DNA from: an uncultured Campylobacter sp.
GTDB lineage: Bacteria; Campylobacterota; Campylobacteria; Campylobacterales; Campylobacteraceae
Assembly: GCA_900539255.1 (NCBI GenBank)
Contig: UQBJ01000009.1
Coordinates: forward strand, 1 to 60,479
DNA: 60,479 bases
Direction of reading: 5' to 3'
The first letter of the stretch is position 1. Each line of letters starts with the position of its first letter. The translations under genes and the position numbers were made by a program. This document shows, in pieces, positions 15,267-23,165 of the stretch. A model generated the notes under the pieces. The model had not been told where the DNA came from and searched no databases. It saw only the letters and a program-made list of their open reading frames with translations.

Positions 15267-15713
15267 AAATGCTCCTTTGTGTAAATTCAAGGCTCATTTT
15301 GGCTTGTAAATCGTTGATATTTAACGCTTTTTTGCATTTCTTTGCATTTTGCGCCCACATAAAAACGGTTTTACTCCAAAATTTCGCCTTGTTTTTGTTT
15401 TGTTATTATAAAGCATTACACCTAGTGTTTGTCAAGGGGGAAATTTAAAAATTTGTAAAAAATTTAAAAAATTTATAAAAATTCATAAATTTCACTCAAA
15501 ATTCATCAATCTTTCACTCAAATTCGCAAATTTCTGCCCTTAAATTCAGCTTGATTTAAGTTTATGTGAGCTAGAATTTGTGCTTGCAAAGGCTATTTAA
15601 AGACTTCATCACGCTTTTTGCCCGCTTAAAGCCTTGTGTTGCAAATATGCTAAAATGCAAACATTTGAGCTGAATTTAAGCGATGAGAGGCAAGTTGTAT
15701 AGGATAAAGACAA
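15267..15713. other. Intergenic region with promoter D (about 447 bp)
   Basis: Divergent region between ADH2 (minus) and the 589-residue gene (plus). It contains promoter D and A/T-rich sequence. No gene was seen, and no clear promoter for the plus-strand gene. Confidence 0.5.
15405..15435 (-). promoter_or_regulatory. MerR-type promoter/operator D (19-bp spacer)
   Basis: TTGACA (15435-15430), 19 bp, TATAAT (15410-15405); dyad TACACCTAGTGTT at 15417-15429. It reads ADH2 and the MerR gene. Confidence 0.8.
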
Positions 15714-17483
15714 ATGAGCTTACACATAACATACGCGCAAGATGATGATGGCGGGTTGCAGCTGTATTTTTCTAGCCCCAAAAAAGAAAGGTTAGATGAT
15801 AAATTTATCGTGGATTTTGGCGAGGTCAGCACAGGGGTTGTTGTCGAAAATTTTGACGACACCATAGGCTGGAATAGCAGCCTTGAAAAGCTCTACCTTG
15901 ACGAGCCGCAGCGCATACTCACCTCATCTCAACCCAAAAAATACAAGCCTTGCATTTTTGAGATAAATCCAAACGCCAACACTTGTGAATTTCGCGTGTT
16001 TGTCTCATCAGAACAAAACAATTTTGATGAGCTGATTTTCTCTTGTCAAACCACAAAGCGCGAAATCATCGAGCAGCTTTATGCTAAACTCATCGCCTTT
16101 GCTAAAAGTCCAGCCTTTAAAAAATCTTGCAAAGCCCGCCACAAAGTGCTTTTAAGCTACACAAATCCCACACTTGAAAACTATCTCAAAGATGAATTTG
16201 CACTTCGCACAAGTGTCGCCAAATGCCCACATTGCGGGCAAAAAATACCCGTGCATACTCTGTATGATATGCTTGATAAAGCCTACGCGCTCATCAAACA
16301 AAATACAAAATTTATGAATTTTTTAGAGCAAATCGGCGAAAATATCAACACCATAGGCATAATGCAAAACCACCAAAGGACAGCACAAGCAAACGACAAA
16401 TATCATCATCAAGATTATCGCGTAGTCAAAGAGTGCGATGAAAACGGAATTTTCATCTGTTTTAGCGAGGATTTTGAGCGCATTGAGGGCGTGGAGCTTG
16501 AAAGGGATTTTTTTCGCTTGGAGTATCAAAATTTCGGCTTTGGTGCTGTGCGTTGCCAAAAAATGCGCGATGAGCTGAGTTATGATGAAAAAATCGCCCT
16601 TGTCAAGCAGTTTTTCGCTTGTTTTTGGAGTGATGATAGCGCATTGTGCGAGTATATGGGCGATGGCAAATGCGTATTTGCCTTGAAAGCGGACAAATCG
16701 TGGAAAGAAAGCTATGATACATTTGCCCGCTTTACCTTGCACCAGCTTAAAGACGAGTCTCACAAACAAAACGGCAAGCTCAACTACATACATTTGCAAC
16801 TCATCAAGCCAGAGCCTATAAACGCTTTTAACTCTCTATGGCTTAACCAAAAAGTCATTATGGTAATGGCGGATTACACGAGCTTTTTGTGCTTTGATGG
16901 CTGTGATTTTACGAGCTTTGACGGCTTAAAGGCTTGTCAGCACCTTGTAAAAAGCGAGCTTGAAAGCGATTTTAAGGCTTGGATACTTGAATTTGACGAA
17001 TTTTTTCTCTCAAATACCGCTGATTTGGACTGGGAGGAATTTAACGAGCGCGGATTAGCGCTAGCAAAGCGTTTGCAAGATGAAATCAAGGCAGATTATA
17101 TCGTGCTGTATGCTCGCTCACACGATGAAATCGTAGGCAGCGCCGATGAACAAGGCGAGCTTATGGAATTTGATGAGCGAAAATTAAGTTTGCGAGTTAA
17201 GGCAGATAAAGACGGCACGGGCGTTTGGCGTTTGCAAAAGCCTTTGCAATACCGCACAAACGAGCCTTGTGAGCTTTCTACACTTGGCATATCGCAAGAT
17301 TTGCAAAACAAACTCACGCGCTGGCAAGGCAAATTTCGCACTCAAAACTCTCCACAAGCGCGAAAAGAGCAGCACAAAGAGGGCTTTAAGCTCGCTCAAA
17401 GGCTCAAAAATGAGCTGCAAGATAAGGCTTATGTCGAATTTGAAGGGGCGCACAGGTGCATTTTATGCGAAAGAGAGCTATAA
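15714..17483 (+). CDS. Protein of unknown function with two zinc-ribbon-like Cys pairs (589 aa)
   Basis: 589 residues, soluble, no signal peptide. I do not recognise the family. Visible elements: an acidic start (MSLHITYAQDDDGG), a CPHCGQKIP zinc-knuckle near residue 173, an acidic middle, and CILCEREL as the last eight residues, so two CxxC pairs could bind one metal. A WNSSLEKLYLDEPQRI stretch and several YDEKIALVKQFF-like helices suggest a mixed fold. The ATG follows a modest AGGATAAAGACAA. It stands alone, between the ADH2 unit and a repeat-rich gap, opposite in strand to its neighbours. It could be a polymorphic immunity-type or accessory protein, but nothing here proves a role. Confidence 0.6.
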   Translation: MSLHITYAQDDDGGLQLYFSSPKKERLDDKFIVDFGEVSTGVVVENFDDTIGWNSSLEKLYLDEPQRILTSSQPKKYKPCIFEINPNANTCEFRVFVSSEQNNFDELIFSCQTTKREIIEQLYAKLIAFAKSPAFKKSCKARHKVLLSYTNPTLENYLKDEFALRTSVAKCPHCGQKIPVHTLYDMLDKAYALIKQNTKFMNFLEQIGENINTIGIMQNHQRTAQANDKYHHQDYRVVKECDENGIFICFSEDFERIEGVELERDFFRLEYQNFGFGAVRCQKMRDELSYDEKIALVKQFFACFWSDDSALCEYMGDGKCVFALKADKSWKESYDTFARFTLHQLKDESHKQNGKLNYIHLQLIKPEPINAFNSLWLNQKVIMVMADYTSFLCFDGCDFTSFDGLKACQHLVKSELESDFKAWILEFDEFFLSNTADLDWEEFNERGLALAKRLQDEIKADYIVLYARSHDEIVGSADEQGELMEFDERKLSLRVKADKDGTGVWRLQKPLQYRTNEPCELSTLGISQDLQNKLTRWQGKFRTQNSPQARKEQHKEGFKLAQRLKNELQDKAYVEFEGAHRCILCEREL

Positions 17484-17691
17484 GCCCAAACGCCCCATTT
17501 TCGCAAACTTTTTCTATATCCCGTAGTTTGTTGTTTGTAGGATACTTCGCCGCGTTTAGCATAAAGGAATTTACATTGCGAGCAAGTTTTTGCAAAAACG
17601 GCGTGGCAAGCCAAAAAAGCCTTTAAAGGCTTGCCTACGCAACCTTTGCGGTTGCAGGGCAAATGAAAAGAGAGTTTTACGCTCTCCTTTC

Positions 17692-17795
17692 GTCATACTG
17701 ATAAATTTGTCATACTGACTTTTTTGTCAAAATGACAAAGTCCTTGTCATACTGCCTTGTCGTGTCATACTGACTTTTTTATTGTCATACTGAGC
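17692..17795. repeat. Irregular tandem GTCATACTGA words
   Basis: GTCATACTG(A/C) occurs at 17692, 17709, 17746, 17764 and 17784, separated by T-rich spacers. The same words, more diverged, precede the element at 8382. Confidence 0.75.
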
Positions 17796-17885
17796 GCAGC
17801 GAAGTATCCATAAATTCAAGCGCGATTTTAGTGCTTTAAGGCGTATCTTAAATTCTGTGGATTTTTCGCTAACGCTCAAAATGAC
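17784..17885. repeat. Dispersed inverted-repeat element, copy 2
   Basis: About 102 bp bounded by GTCATACTGAGC and GCTCAAAATGAC, with the interior words GAAGTATCCA and TTCTGTGGATTTTTC shared with 8382-8492. A second right-end word (GCTCAAAATGAC) occurs at 17915-17926. Confidence 0.75.
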
Positions 17886-17959
17886 AATGTTTGAGATTTT
17901 TCGCCTTTTACAAGGCTCAAAATGACAAGCCAAGCTGTTCATCGCAAGCCTTGCGACAA

Positions 17960-18223
17960 AACAGCGTGGCAACCCTAAAATTACCACGAAATCCCACACA
18001 ACGCAAACCAAACCCAACTCCAAAACTCACATAACCCACACACAAATTCCAAGCCACGCCTCACACAAAAGCCCAAAATTCACATAACCCAAATTCAACC
18101 CAAACCAAACCCCACGCAAAAGCCCTAAAATTCAAACAACACAAAACTCACGCAAACCCAAAAGAAAACTCCACAACCCAAAATTCAACCACACCCCACA
18201 CAAAAGCCCCCCAAAAAATCTCC
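17960..18223 (+). promoter_or_regulatory. C-rich, G-poor stretch: candidate Rho utilisation (rut) region
   Basis: About 260 bases of plus strand are almost only C and A with some T and very few G. RNA read from the plus strand here would be C-rich and unstructured, as in rut sites used by Rho. It lies where transcription from the 589-residue gene would run antisense into the autotransporter gene. Confidence 0.4.
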
Positions 18224-20794
18224 CTAAAACCTATATCTCATCACCAAGCTACCGCCATAGTAGTTAAGCCCTGTGTCATAGTGGCGCAAAAAGCCCTCAG
18301 CATTGAGCTTAAAGCGTTTGTAGGTAAGCAGCTGTGCGCCCAAAGCCGCACTCACCACGCTTTCATAGCTTTGATTTTCGTATTTTAGCTCATTTTCCCC
18401 AGAGCGCAAAAAGACAAATTTGTGCGTGTTGTAAAGCCTACGCTCAAAGCTCACCTTGCCATACACGCTTGAAAAGGCACTTCGCACATACTGCATTTGC
18501 ACGCCCAAAACCCCGTCCAAAATGTAAGCGTTGTAAGCCTTTGACTCAAAGCCCAAAATCCCCACAAAGCCATCTTGCCTTTGTCCGTAGTTTTGCACGC
18601 CTACAAAGGGCTTAAAAGACAGCTTCTTGCCATACCTTGCCCCAGCCACAAGCCCTAAATTCAGCTCATAGTTGTTGAATTTCGAGCTTGAATTTAAGCT
18701 TTGTTCTGTCCATTTGTTGTCGATGGTAAAGCTGCCAAACAAAAGGTTTGCGTTAAATTCAGTTTCGTAAATGCCGTATTTATAAAGGCTCAAAACGCCA
18801 GCTTGTAGCAAATGCGCCTTTGTTTCAGTGCTTTGAGTGGATAAATCCTGTTTAGCCGTGCCATAAGCATAAGCTAAGCTTGTTTTGTGCGTGAAAGCGC
18901 CCATTTTGTAGTTAGCACCTAGCGACAAACCAGCCAAAACTCCGTTCGTATCGGCACTTTTCATCACGCCGCCCACAGGGGCTAGCTGAAATTCCACATT
19001 TGGTTTAGCCTGCAAGGCTCTTACTCTTCTGCCGTTATCAAAGCGCACAGCACCACTTGCGGCAAGACGGCGTGCCACAAACCTACCCTGACTCATCGGA
19101 GCAAGCAAGACATCGCCCTTAAAGGCGGCGAGCATATTTTTAGGCTGTGAGACAAGGTTGTCTTGGATGGCTTTGTTGGTTTCTGTAATGGCAGTTTTAA
19201 GGTGTTTTACTTGCACTAACAATTCATTATCATCATTACCAAATTTGTTTGCAAGCGCCTTATAAATATCTTTTTCGTTATCTAATAAGCTATTTTTGTA
19301 TTTGTTAAATTCATCATTAGGGTCAGGTGTCGGTGGTGTTGGGTCAGGTGGTGTCGTGCCTTTTCGTGCGAGATAAACATTACCATTTTGATAAGCAGCA
19401 GTAAGAAAATCTGGGTTAGGGTTGTTGATAATTTGCACTTGGCTATCTTGTAAGCCTATAAGGTTGCCTTGAAGCACTGTGTAACTTTGCCCTACCTTTG
19501 CATTTGTCATATCAATCCGAACGACACCATTTTCGTTATTTAAGTTACCTTTCAGCAAGCCCATCGTGCCATTTCCCATACCAAAAGTTATCGTTGAGCC
19601 GTCTTTGTTTTGCAAACCCTGCCCCACAACAAGCTTGCCACCATAAATTTTTATGCTTGAATTTTGTCCGTCCTTGCCTTGTGAAACAAGCTGTCCGCTT
19701 ACGCTCATAGAGCCGCCGTTGATGGTGATATTTCCACCGCCACAGCCACTGATTTGGCAAAGCGTATTTGTGTTAAGTTGTCCGCCATTTAGCATATTGC
19801 CTGTAATGGTAACCGTGCCACCATTGTTAATAAAATTCGCTACACTTGACGGACTAGCTGCGCCAAACGCTTCTTTTTGCCCGACATTGTAAAGGTTGCC
19901 GCTAATGCTTACCTTACCGCCGTTATTTGTGATTTCATTATGCGACAACACAGAAGTTGCGGTAATGTCAAGTGTTGAGTTGTTGATAGAAACTTTGTTT
20001 TGGTTTAAAAACCTATTTGCCTTAACTTTCAAAGTAGCGTTATCGTTTAAAACGACATTTGCCTTAAAGCTCATTTGAAAAATGGTAGAATTGCTTGCGC
20101 TGTTGCCATTAAAAGTGAGTGTAGCATTAGTAATACTCATTGTATATTCGAGCAAAATGGAGTTAAAATTGTTTAAAACGAGGTTTGAATTTGGTTTTAT
20201 GGTTGTGTTGTTCATATAAAAAGGGGTTGTGGTTTTTTGGCTGTTTGGGTTTGGGGGCAAGGTTAAATTCAGCGTTAAGGTTGATGAGCCGTTGCCGCTT
20301 GTCGAGTAAGTAAAATCATATCCACCGCCAGGTGGCTTGTAGCCAAAGGTGCATTCCCAAGTGCTACTACAATCAGCTATGGCTTTGTGTGTCTCGCTTT
20401 TTCCGCCCGCAAGCGTGATAGATGATGGCAAAGTTCCCGTGTAATCAGCCTTTAAAGCACTTGTAAAAATTCCGAGAAAAGCCACAAAAAAGACAAAATT
20501 CCTTTTTATATGAAATTCTAATCCACACCGCAAAATCCCCACGACAAAAAGGCTCACACAGGGCTTTTTCAAATAAAATTTAGGGCGAAGTCGCCACACA
20601 CTTAACTCGCTAAAAATTTGGCGCATTTTTTGCATAAATTTAAGCACATTTTTCGGCGTTTTATCGTCAAATTTTAGGCACTTTTGATGGGCATTGATGG
20701 TAAAACCACTTGTTTTTTCGGCATTTTGTAGCCTGTAATTCATCTCAAACCCCCAAATACGCGAAACTCGCGTCCTAAAACTCCAAATCATCAC
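18224..20794 (-). CDS. Autotransporter (type Va) with beta-helical passenger
   Basis: 856 residues as drawn from 20794. A hydrophobic signal core (RNFVFFVAFLGIFTSALKA) lies only at about residues 93-115. The passenger has repeated short motifs such as GGKVSISGNLYN, GGTVTITGNMLN and GGNITINGG, as in right-handed beta-helix adhesins. A Pro-rich linker (TTPPDPTPPTPDP) lies near residue 485, then an autotransporter beta-domain of about 280 residues ending RYRF. It should insert in the outer membrane and expose the passenger. The start is uncertain: no ATG lies near the signal core, so either the signal is unusually long or a TTG/GTG around codons 83-87 is used. Adhesion or autoaggregation is the usual role; the target is unknown. 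Confidence 0.75.
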   Translation of the reverse strand: MMIWSFRTRVSRIWGFEMNYRLQNAEKTSGFTINAHQKCLKFDDKTPKNVLKFMQKMRQIFSELSVWRLRPKFYLKKPCVSLFVVGILRCGLEFHIKRNFVFFVAFLGIFTSALKADYTGTLPSSITLAGGKSETHKAIADCSSTWECTFGYKPPGGGYDFTYSTSGNGSSTLTLNLTLPPNPNSQKTTTPFYMNNTTIKPNSNLVLNNFNSILLEYTMSITNATLTFNGNSASNSTIFQMSFKANVVLNDNATLKVKANRFLNQNKVSINNSTLDITATSVLSHNEITNNGGKVSISGNLYNVGQKEAFGAASPSSVANFINNGGTVTITGNMLNGGQLNTNTLCQISGCGGGNITINGGSMSVSGQLVSQGKDGQNSSIKIYGGKLVVGQGLQNKDGSTITFGMGNGTMGLLKGNLNNENGVVRIDMTNAKVGQSYTVLQGNLIGLQDSQVQIINNPNPDFLTAAYQNGNVYLARKGTTPPDPTPPTPDPNDEFNKYKNSLLDNEKDIYKALANKFGNDDNELLVQVKHLKTAITETNKAIQDNLVSQPKNMLAAFKGDVLLAPMSQGRFVARRLAASGAVRFDNGRRVRALQAKPNVEFQLAPVGGVMKSADTNGVLAGLSLGANYKMGAFTHKTSLAYAYGTAKQDLSTQSTETKAHLLQAGVLSLYKYGIYETEFNANLLFGSFTIDNKWTEQSLNSSSKFNNYELNLGLVAGARYGKKLSFKPFVGVQNYGQRQDGFVGILGFESKAYNAYILDGVLGVQMQYVRSAFSSVYGKVSFERRLYNTHKFVFLRSGENELKYENQSYESVVSAALGAQLLTYKRFKLNAEGFLRHYDTGLNYYGGSLVMRYRF

Positions 20795-20910
20795 CTTGAT
20801 GATACTATAAATTTGATTAACTTACAAGAAAGCGTTGTTTGTATGAGTAAATCAAGCACAAATGACGACAAAAAGCTTCGTTTCAAGCGCTTAAATTGAG
20901 CTTTTAAAAA

Positions 20911-21588
20911 TCAAAGCTTTGTGAGCTCTTCGGTGTGGATTTTGCTGAATTTTGTAGGCAGGCGTGGCTCGTAAGGTAAGCGTTCTAGGGCTTTGTCCGC
21001 TAGGCTTTTGCCCTCTTGTTTAAGCGGGGCTTGGATATTAAGCAGCATTCTTTCGTGCGCGAAAAACACGCTCATTATGCGCGCAAGATGAGTGAAAAAA
21101 TTTGAATTTTTGTGCGTGCTTAATTTGTCGATAAACTCGTCAATAACGGGGTTTAAGATAAAGCGAAAAAACTGCTCGGCAAGTTGCGCCTCGTCCTTTA
21201 AAACGCTCGCGCAAAAGCCAAAGGCAAAGCTGAATTCGTCCTCGCTTTGACGGCATTTTTCATCTTTGCGAAAGGGGCTTTTTCGCACAAGCTCGCAAGC
21301 AAGTAGTTTCATCTGCCCATCATCTCGCCCCTCATCGTAAAAGCTCGCACTCAAAGGCACATTGACATAAGACAAATCAAAAAACACCGCATTTTGCTCG
21401 GCTTTAAAGCTCGCATAGTCAAATTCAAGCAAAGCCTTGAAATCGCTTTCAAGGCTCTCATCAAGCAAATTTTGGCTTAAAATTTGCGCCTGCTTTTGCC
21501 AGCGCACAAAGGCGGCTTCATCGCTAAAAAGCAAGGGCGTAGAGAAAAATTCATAAAAATACGCCCTTGCAAGCTCTATTTGACTCAT
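20911..21588 (-). CDS. TorD-family chaperone for formate dehydrogenase maturation
   Basis: 225 residues, all-helical, starting MSQIELARAYFYEFFSTPLL, a TorD/DmsD-type N-terminus. A typical central motif appears as YVNVPLSASFYDEGRD, with DDGQMKLLACELVRKS after it. Its ATG overlaps the stop of the cytochrome b gene by 4 bp. Chaperones of this family bind the Tat signal and help insert the molybdenum/tungsten cofactor. Last gene of the fdh operon, matching the Campylobacter locus, where a TorD-like gene (Cj1514c in C. jejuni) goes with formate dehydrogenase. Confidence 0.8.
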   Translation of the reverse strand: MSQIELARAYFYEFFSTPLLFSDEAAFVRWQKQAQILSQNLLDESLESDFKALLEFDYASFKAEQNAVFFDLSYVNVPLSASFYDEGRDDGQMKLLACELVRKSPFRKDEKCRQSEDEFSFAFGFCASVLKDEAQLAEQFFRFILNPVIDEFIDKLSTHKNSNFFTHLARIMSVFFAHERMLLNIQAPLKQEGKSLADKALERLPYEPRLPTKFSKIHTEELTKL

Positions 21589-22544
21589 TCTCGCCTAACG
21601 CTGAAATTTGGCACGATTTGCTTGGTGTCGCTAAGCTCTTTATACCAGTAAGAGTGCAGGATATGCACTTCTTCTTCTTCTTTGTAGCCTGTTATCATCG
21701 AGTGTATGCTGCCCTTGATGGCAAAGACAGCCATATAAATATGCACGCAGAAAAACACGGCGCACAAGATACCCAAAAAGTTGTGGATAATGGCACAAAG
21801 GCGCAAAAGCTCGATTTGGCTCAAACCAAACAAGCCTTGAATGGCTGTTGAGTTAAAGTCAAGAAAATACATAAACCCGCCTGTGATTATCATCACAAAG
21901 CCCCCAAAGACGGCTATATAATACCAAGCCTTTTGCCCGAAGTTAAATTTACCCGCAGGCACGGGCTTTTTCACCTTGCTTAAATATCCGCCCACGATGA
22001 GTAGCCATTTTAAGTCGTATTTAGCGGGCAGCATTCGCCTGAACCAGCAAAAAAGCATAGGAAAGATAGCGATGATGAAAAGCAAGCTCGAAAAGGCGTG
22101 TAAATTCTTACACACACGCACGAAAACGCCTCCGCCAAAATAAGAACCAAACATCATCACAAGCCCCGTTGGCACTAAAATCACCCACGACAAAGCGGCG
22201 ATAAAGTGAAAGCTACGCTCAAAAAGCGAAAAGGCAAAGATTTTTTTGCCGTGATGAGAAAACTGCTTTGGTCCTATTACCATATAATGCAAGGCAAAGG
22301 CAGCTAAAACGCAAATGAGCGTAATCAGCGCGATAGTGGCTATGTATTCGCCTTGTAAGGTAGTCCATAGCTTGCCAAGGGTAGAGTAGTTTGCTATGTT
22401 GATGATGCGGTTAGCGTCCCAAATTTGCGTATCTTGGAGCATTCTATCGGCGTTATAGTTTGCAAAGGCAGGCAATGCAAAAGCACACAACCCAAAGATG
22501 AATTTTTTCGCAAAATTTGCTGAATTTAAGGCTAAATTTTTCAT
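21585..22544 (-). CDS. fdhC: Formate dehydrogenase cytochrome b subunit
   Basis: 319 residues. An N-terminal signal-like segment (FIFGLCAFALPAFA) is followed by a periplasmic stretch and four membrane helices typical of the cytochrome b561 domain of FdnI/FdhC. Candidate haem-ligand His residues are in ALHYMVIG, ERSFHFIAAL, KNLHAFSS and IIHNFLGI. It takes electrons from FdhB and reduces menaquinone. The start overlaps the fdhB stop by 4 bp (ATGA), so translation is coupled. Confidence 0.88.
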   Translation of the reverse strand: MKNLALNSANFAKKFIFGLCAFALPAFANYNADRMLQDTQIWDANRIINIANYSTLGKLWTTLQGEYIATIALITLICVLAAFALHYMVIGPKQFSHHGKKIFAFSLFERSFHFIAALSWVILVPTGLVMMFGSYFGGGVFVRVCKNLHAFSSLLFIIAIFPMLFCWFRRMLPAKYDLKWLLIVGGYLSKVKKPVPAGKFNFGQKAWYYIAVFGGFVMIITGGFMYFLDFNSTAIQGLFGLSQIELLRLCAIIHNFLGILCAVFFCVHIYMAVFAIKGSIHSMITGYKEEEEVHILHSYWYKELSDTKQIVPNFSVRRE

Positions 22545-23155
22545 ACTCTATCCTTTTTTTCGTAAGCGACTTGCCATTCGATGACATCGCTGAGTTTTGA
22601 TACACTTTTATCAGCTCGCTTTTCTATGCGCTTAGCAAAGATTTCTTCAAGCTGCGCTGTCTCGCCCACGATGAGCGCATTTGTGGAGCAAACTGCGGCG
22701 CACATAGGCACTTTGCCCTCAGCGATGCGGTTTTGTCCGTATTTGTGCCGCTCTTCTTCTGAATTTGTTTCAAGCGGTCCGCCCGCGCACATCGTGCATT
22801 TGTCCATAATGCCCTTGTTGCCAAAAATGCCCGTTTGCGCAAACTGCGGCGCACCAAAGGGGCAAGCATAAAGGCAGTAAGCACAACCTATGCACTTGTC
22901 TTTATCGTGCAGCACTATGCCATCAGCACGAGTGTAAAAGCAATCCACAGGGCAAACTTGCTGACAAGGCGCATCTTCGCAGTGCTGACAAGCGATAGTC
23001 GTTGAAATTTCTTTGCCTTCAACGCCTTCGTTGAGCGTGATAACCTTGCGGCGATTAACTCCCACAGGAATTTCGTGCGCTGAGGAGCAAGCAACCTGAC
23101 ACGAAAAGCACGAAATGCACCTTCGTTTATCCACAAAAAAATTAAGTCTTGCCAT
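22541..23155 (-). CDS. fdhB: Formate dehydrogenase iron-sulfur subunit
   Basis: 204 residues with four cysteine groups for four [4Fe-4S] clusters: CISCFSCQVAC, CQHCEDAPCQQVCPVDC, CIGCAYCLYACPFG and CTMCAGG with a later CAAVCSTNAL. It carries electrons from the FdhA active site to the cytochrome b subunit on the periplasmic side. It has no signal of its own and is probably carried by the FdhA Tat signal. Ten bases downstream of fdhA. Confidence 0.9.
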   Translation of the reverse strand: MARLNFFVDKRRCISCFSCQVACSSAHEIPVGVNRRKVITLNEGVEGKEISTTIACQHCEDAPCQQVCPVDCFYTRADGIVLHDKDKCIGCAYCLYACPFGAPQFAQTGIFGNKGIMDKCTMCAGGPLETNSEEERHKYGQNRIAEGKVPMCAAVCSTNALIVGETAQLEEIFAKRIEKRADKSVSKLSDVIEWQVAYEKKDRV

Positions 23156-23165
23156 TTTCTCCCCC

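Larger units (their letters stand above)
17484..18223. other. Repeat-rich intergenic region (740 bp)
   Basis: Between the converging 589-residue gene and the autotransporter. It holds tandem GTCATACTGA words (17692-17795), the second dispersed element (17784-17885) and a C/A-rich, G-poor stretch (about 17960-18223). A minus-strand open frame across 17727-18023 is only a translation of the repeat. Confidence 0.6.

Noticed and set aside
15267..15290. Longer start of ADH2 at 15290, and like extensions at 13270, 26552, 28849, 42171, 45171 and 57706
   Set aside because: In each case the added codons are the Shine-Dalgarno region itself (reading K-G in frame), and a well-spaced ATG follows.
17727..18023. 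98-residue minus-strand frame in the repeat region
   Set aside because: It is a translation of the dispersed repeat, with no start signal.
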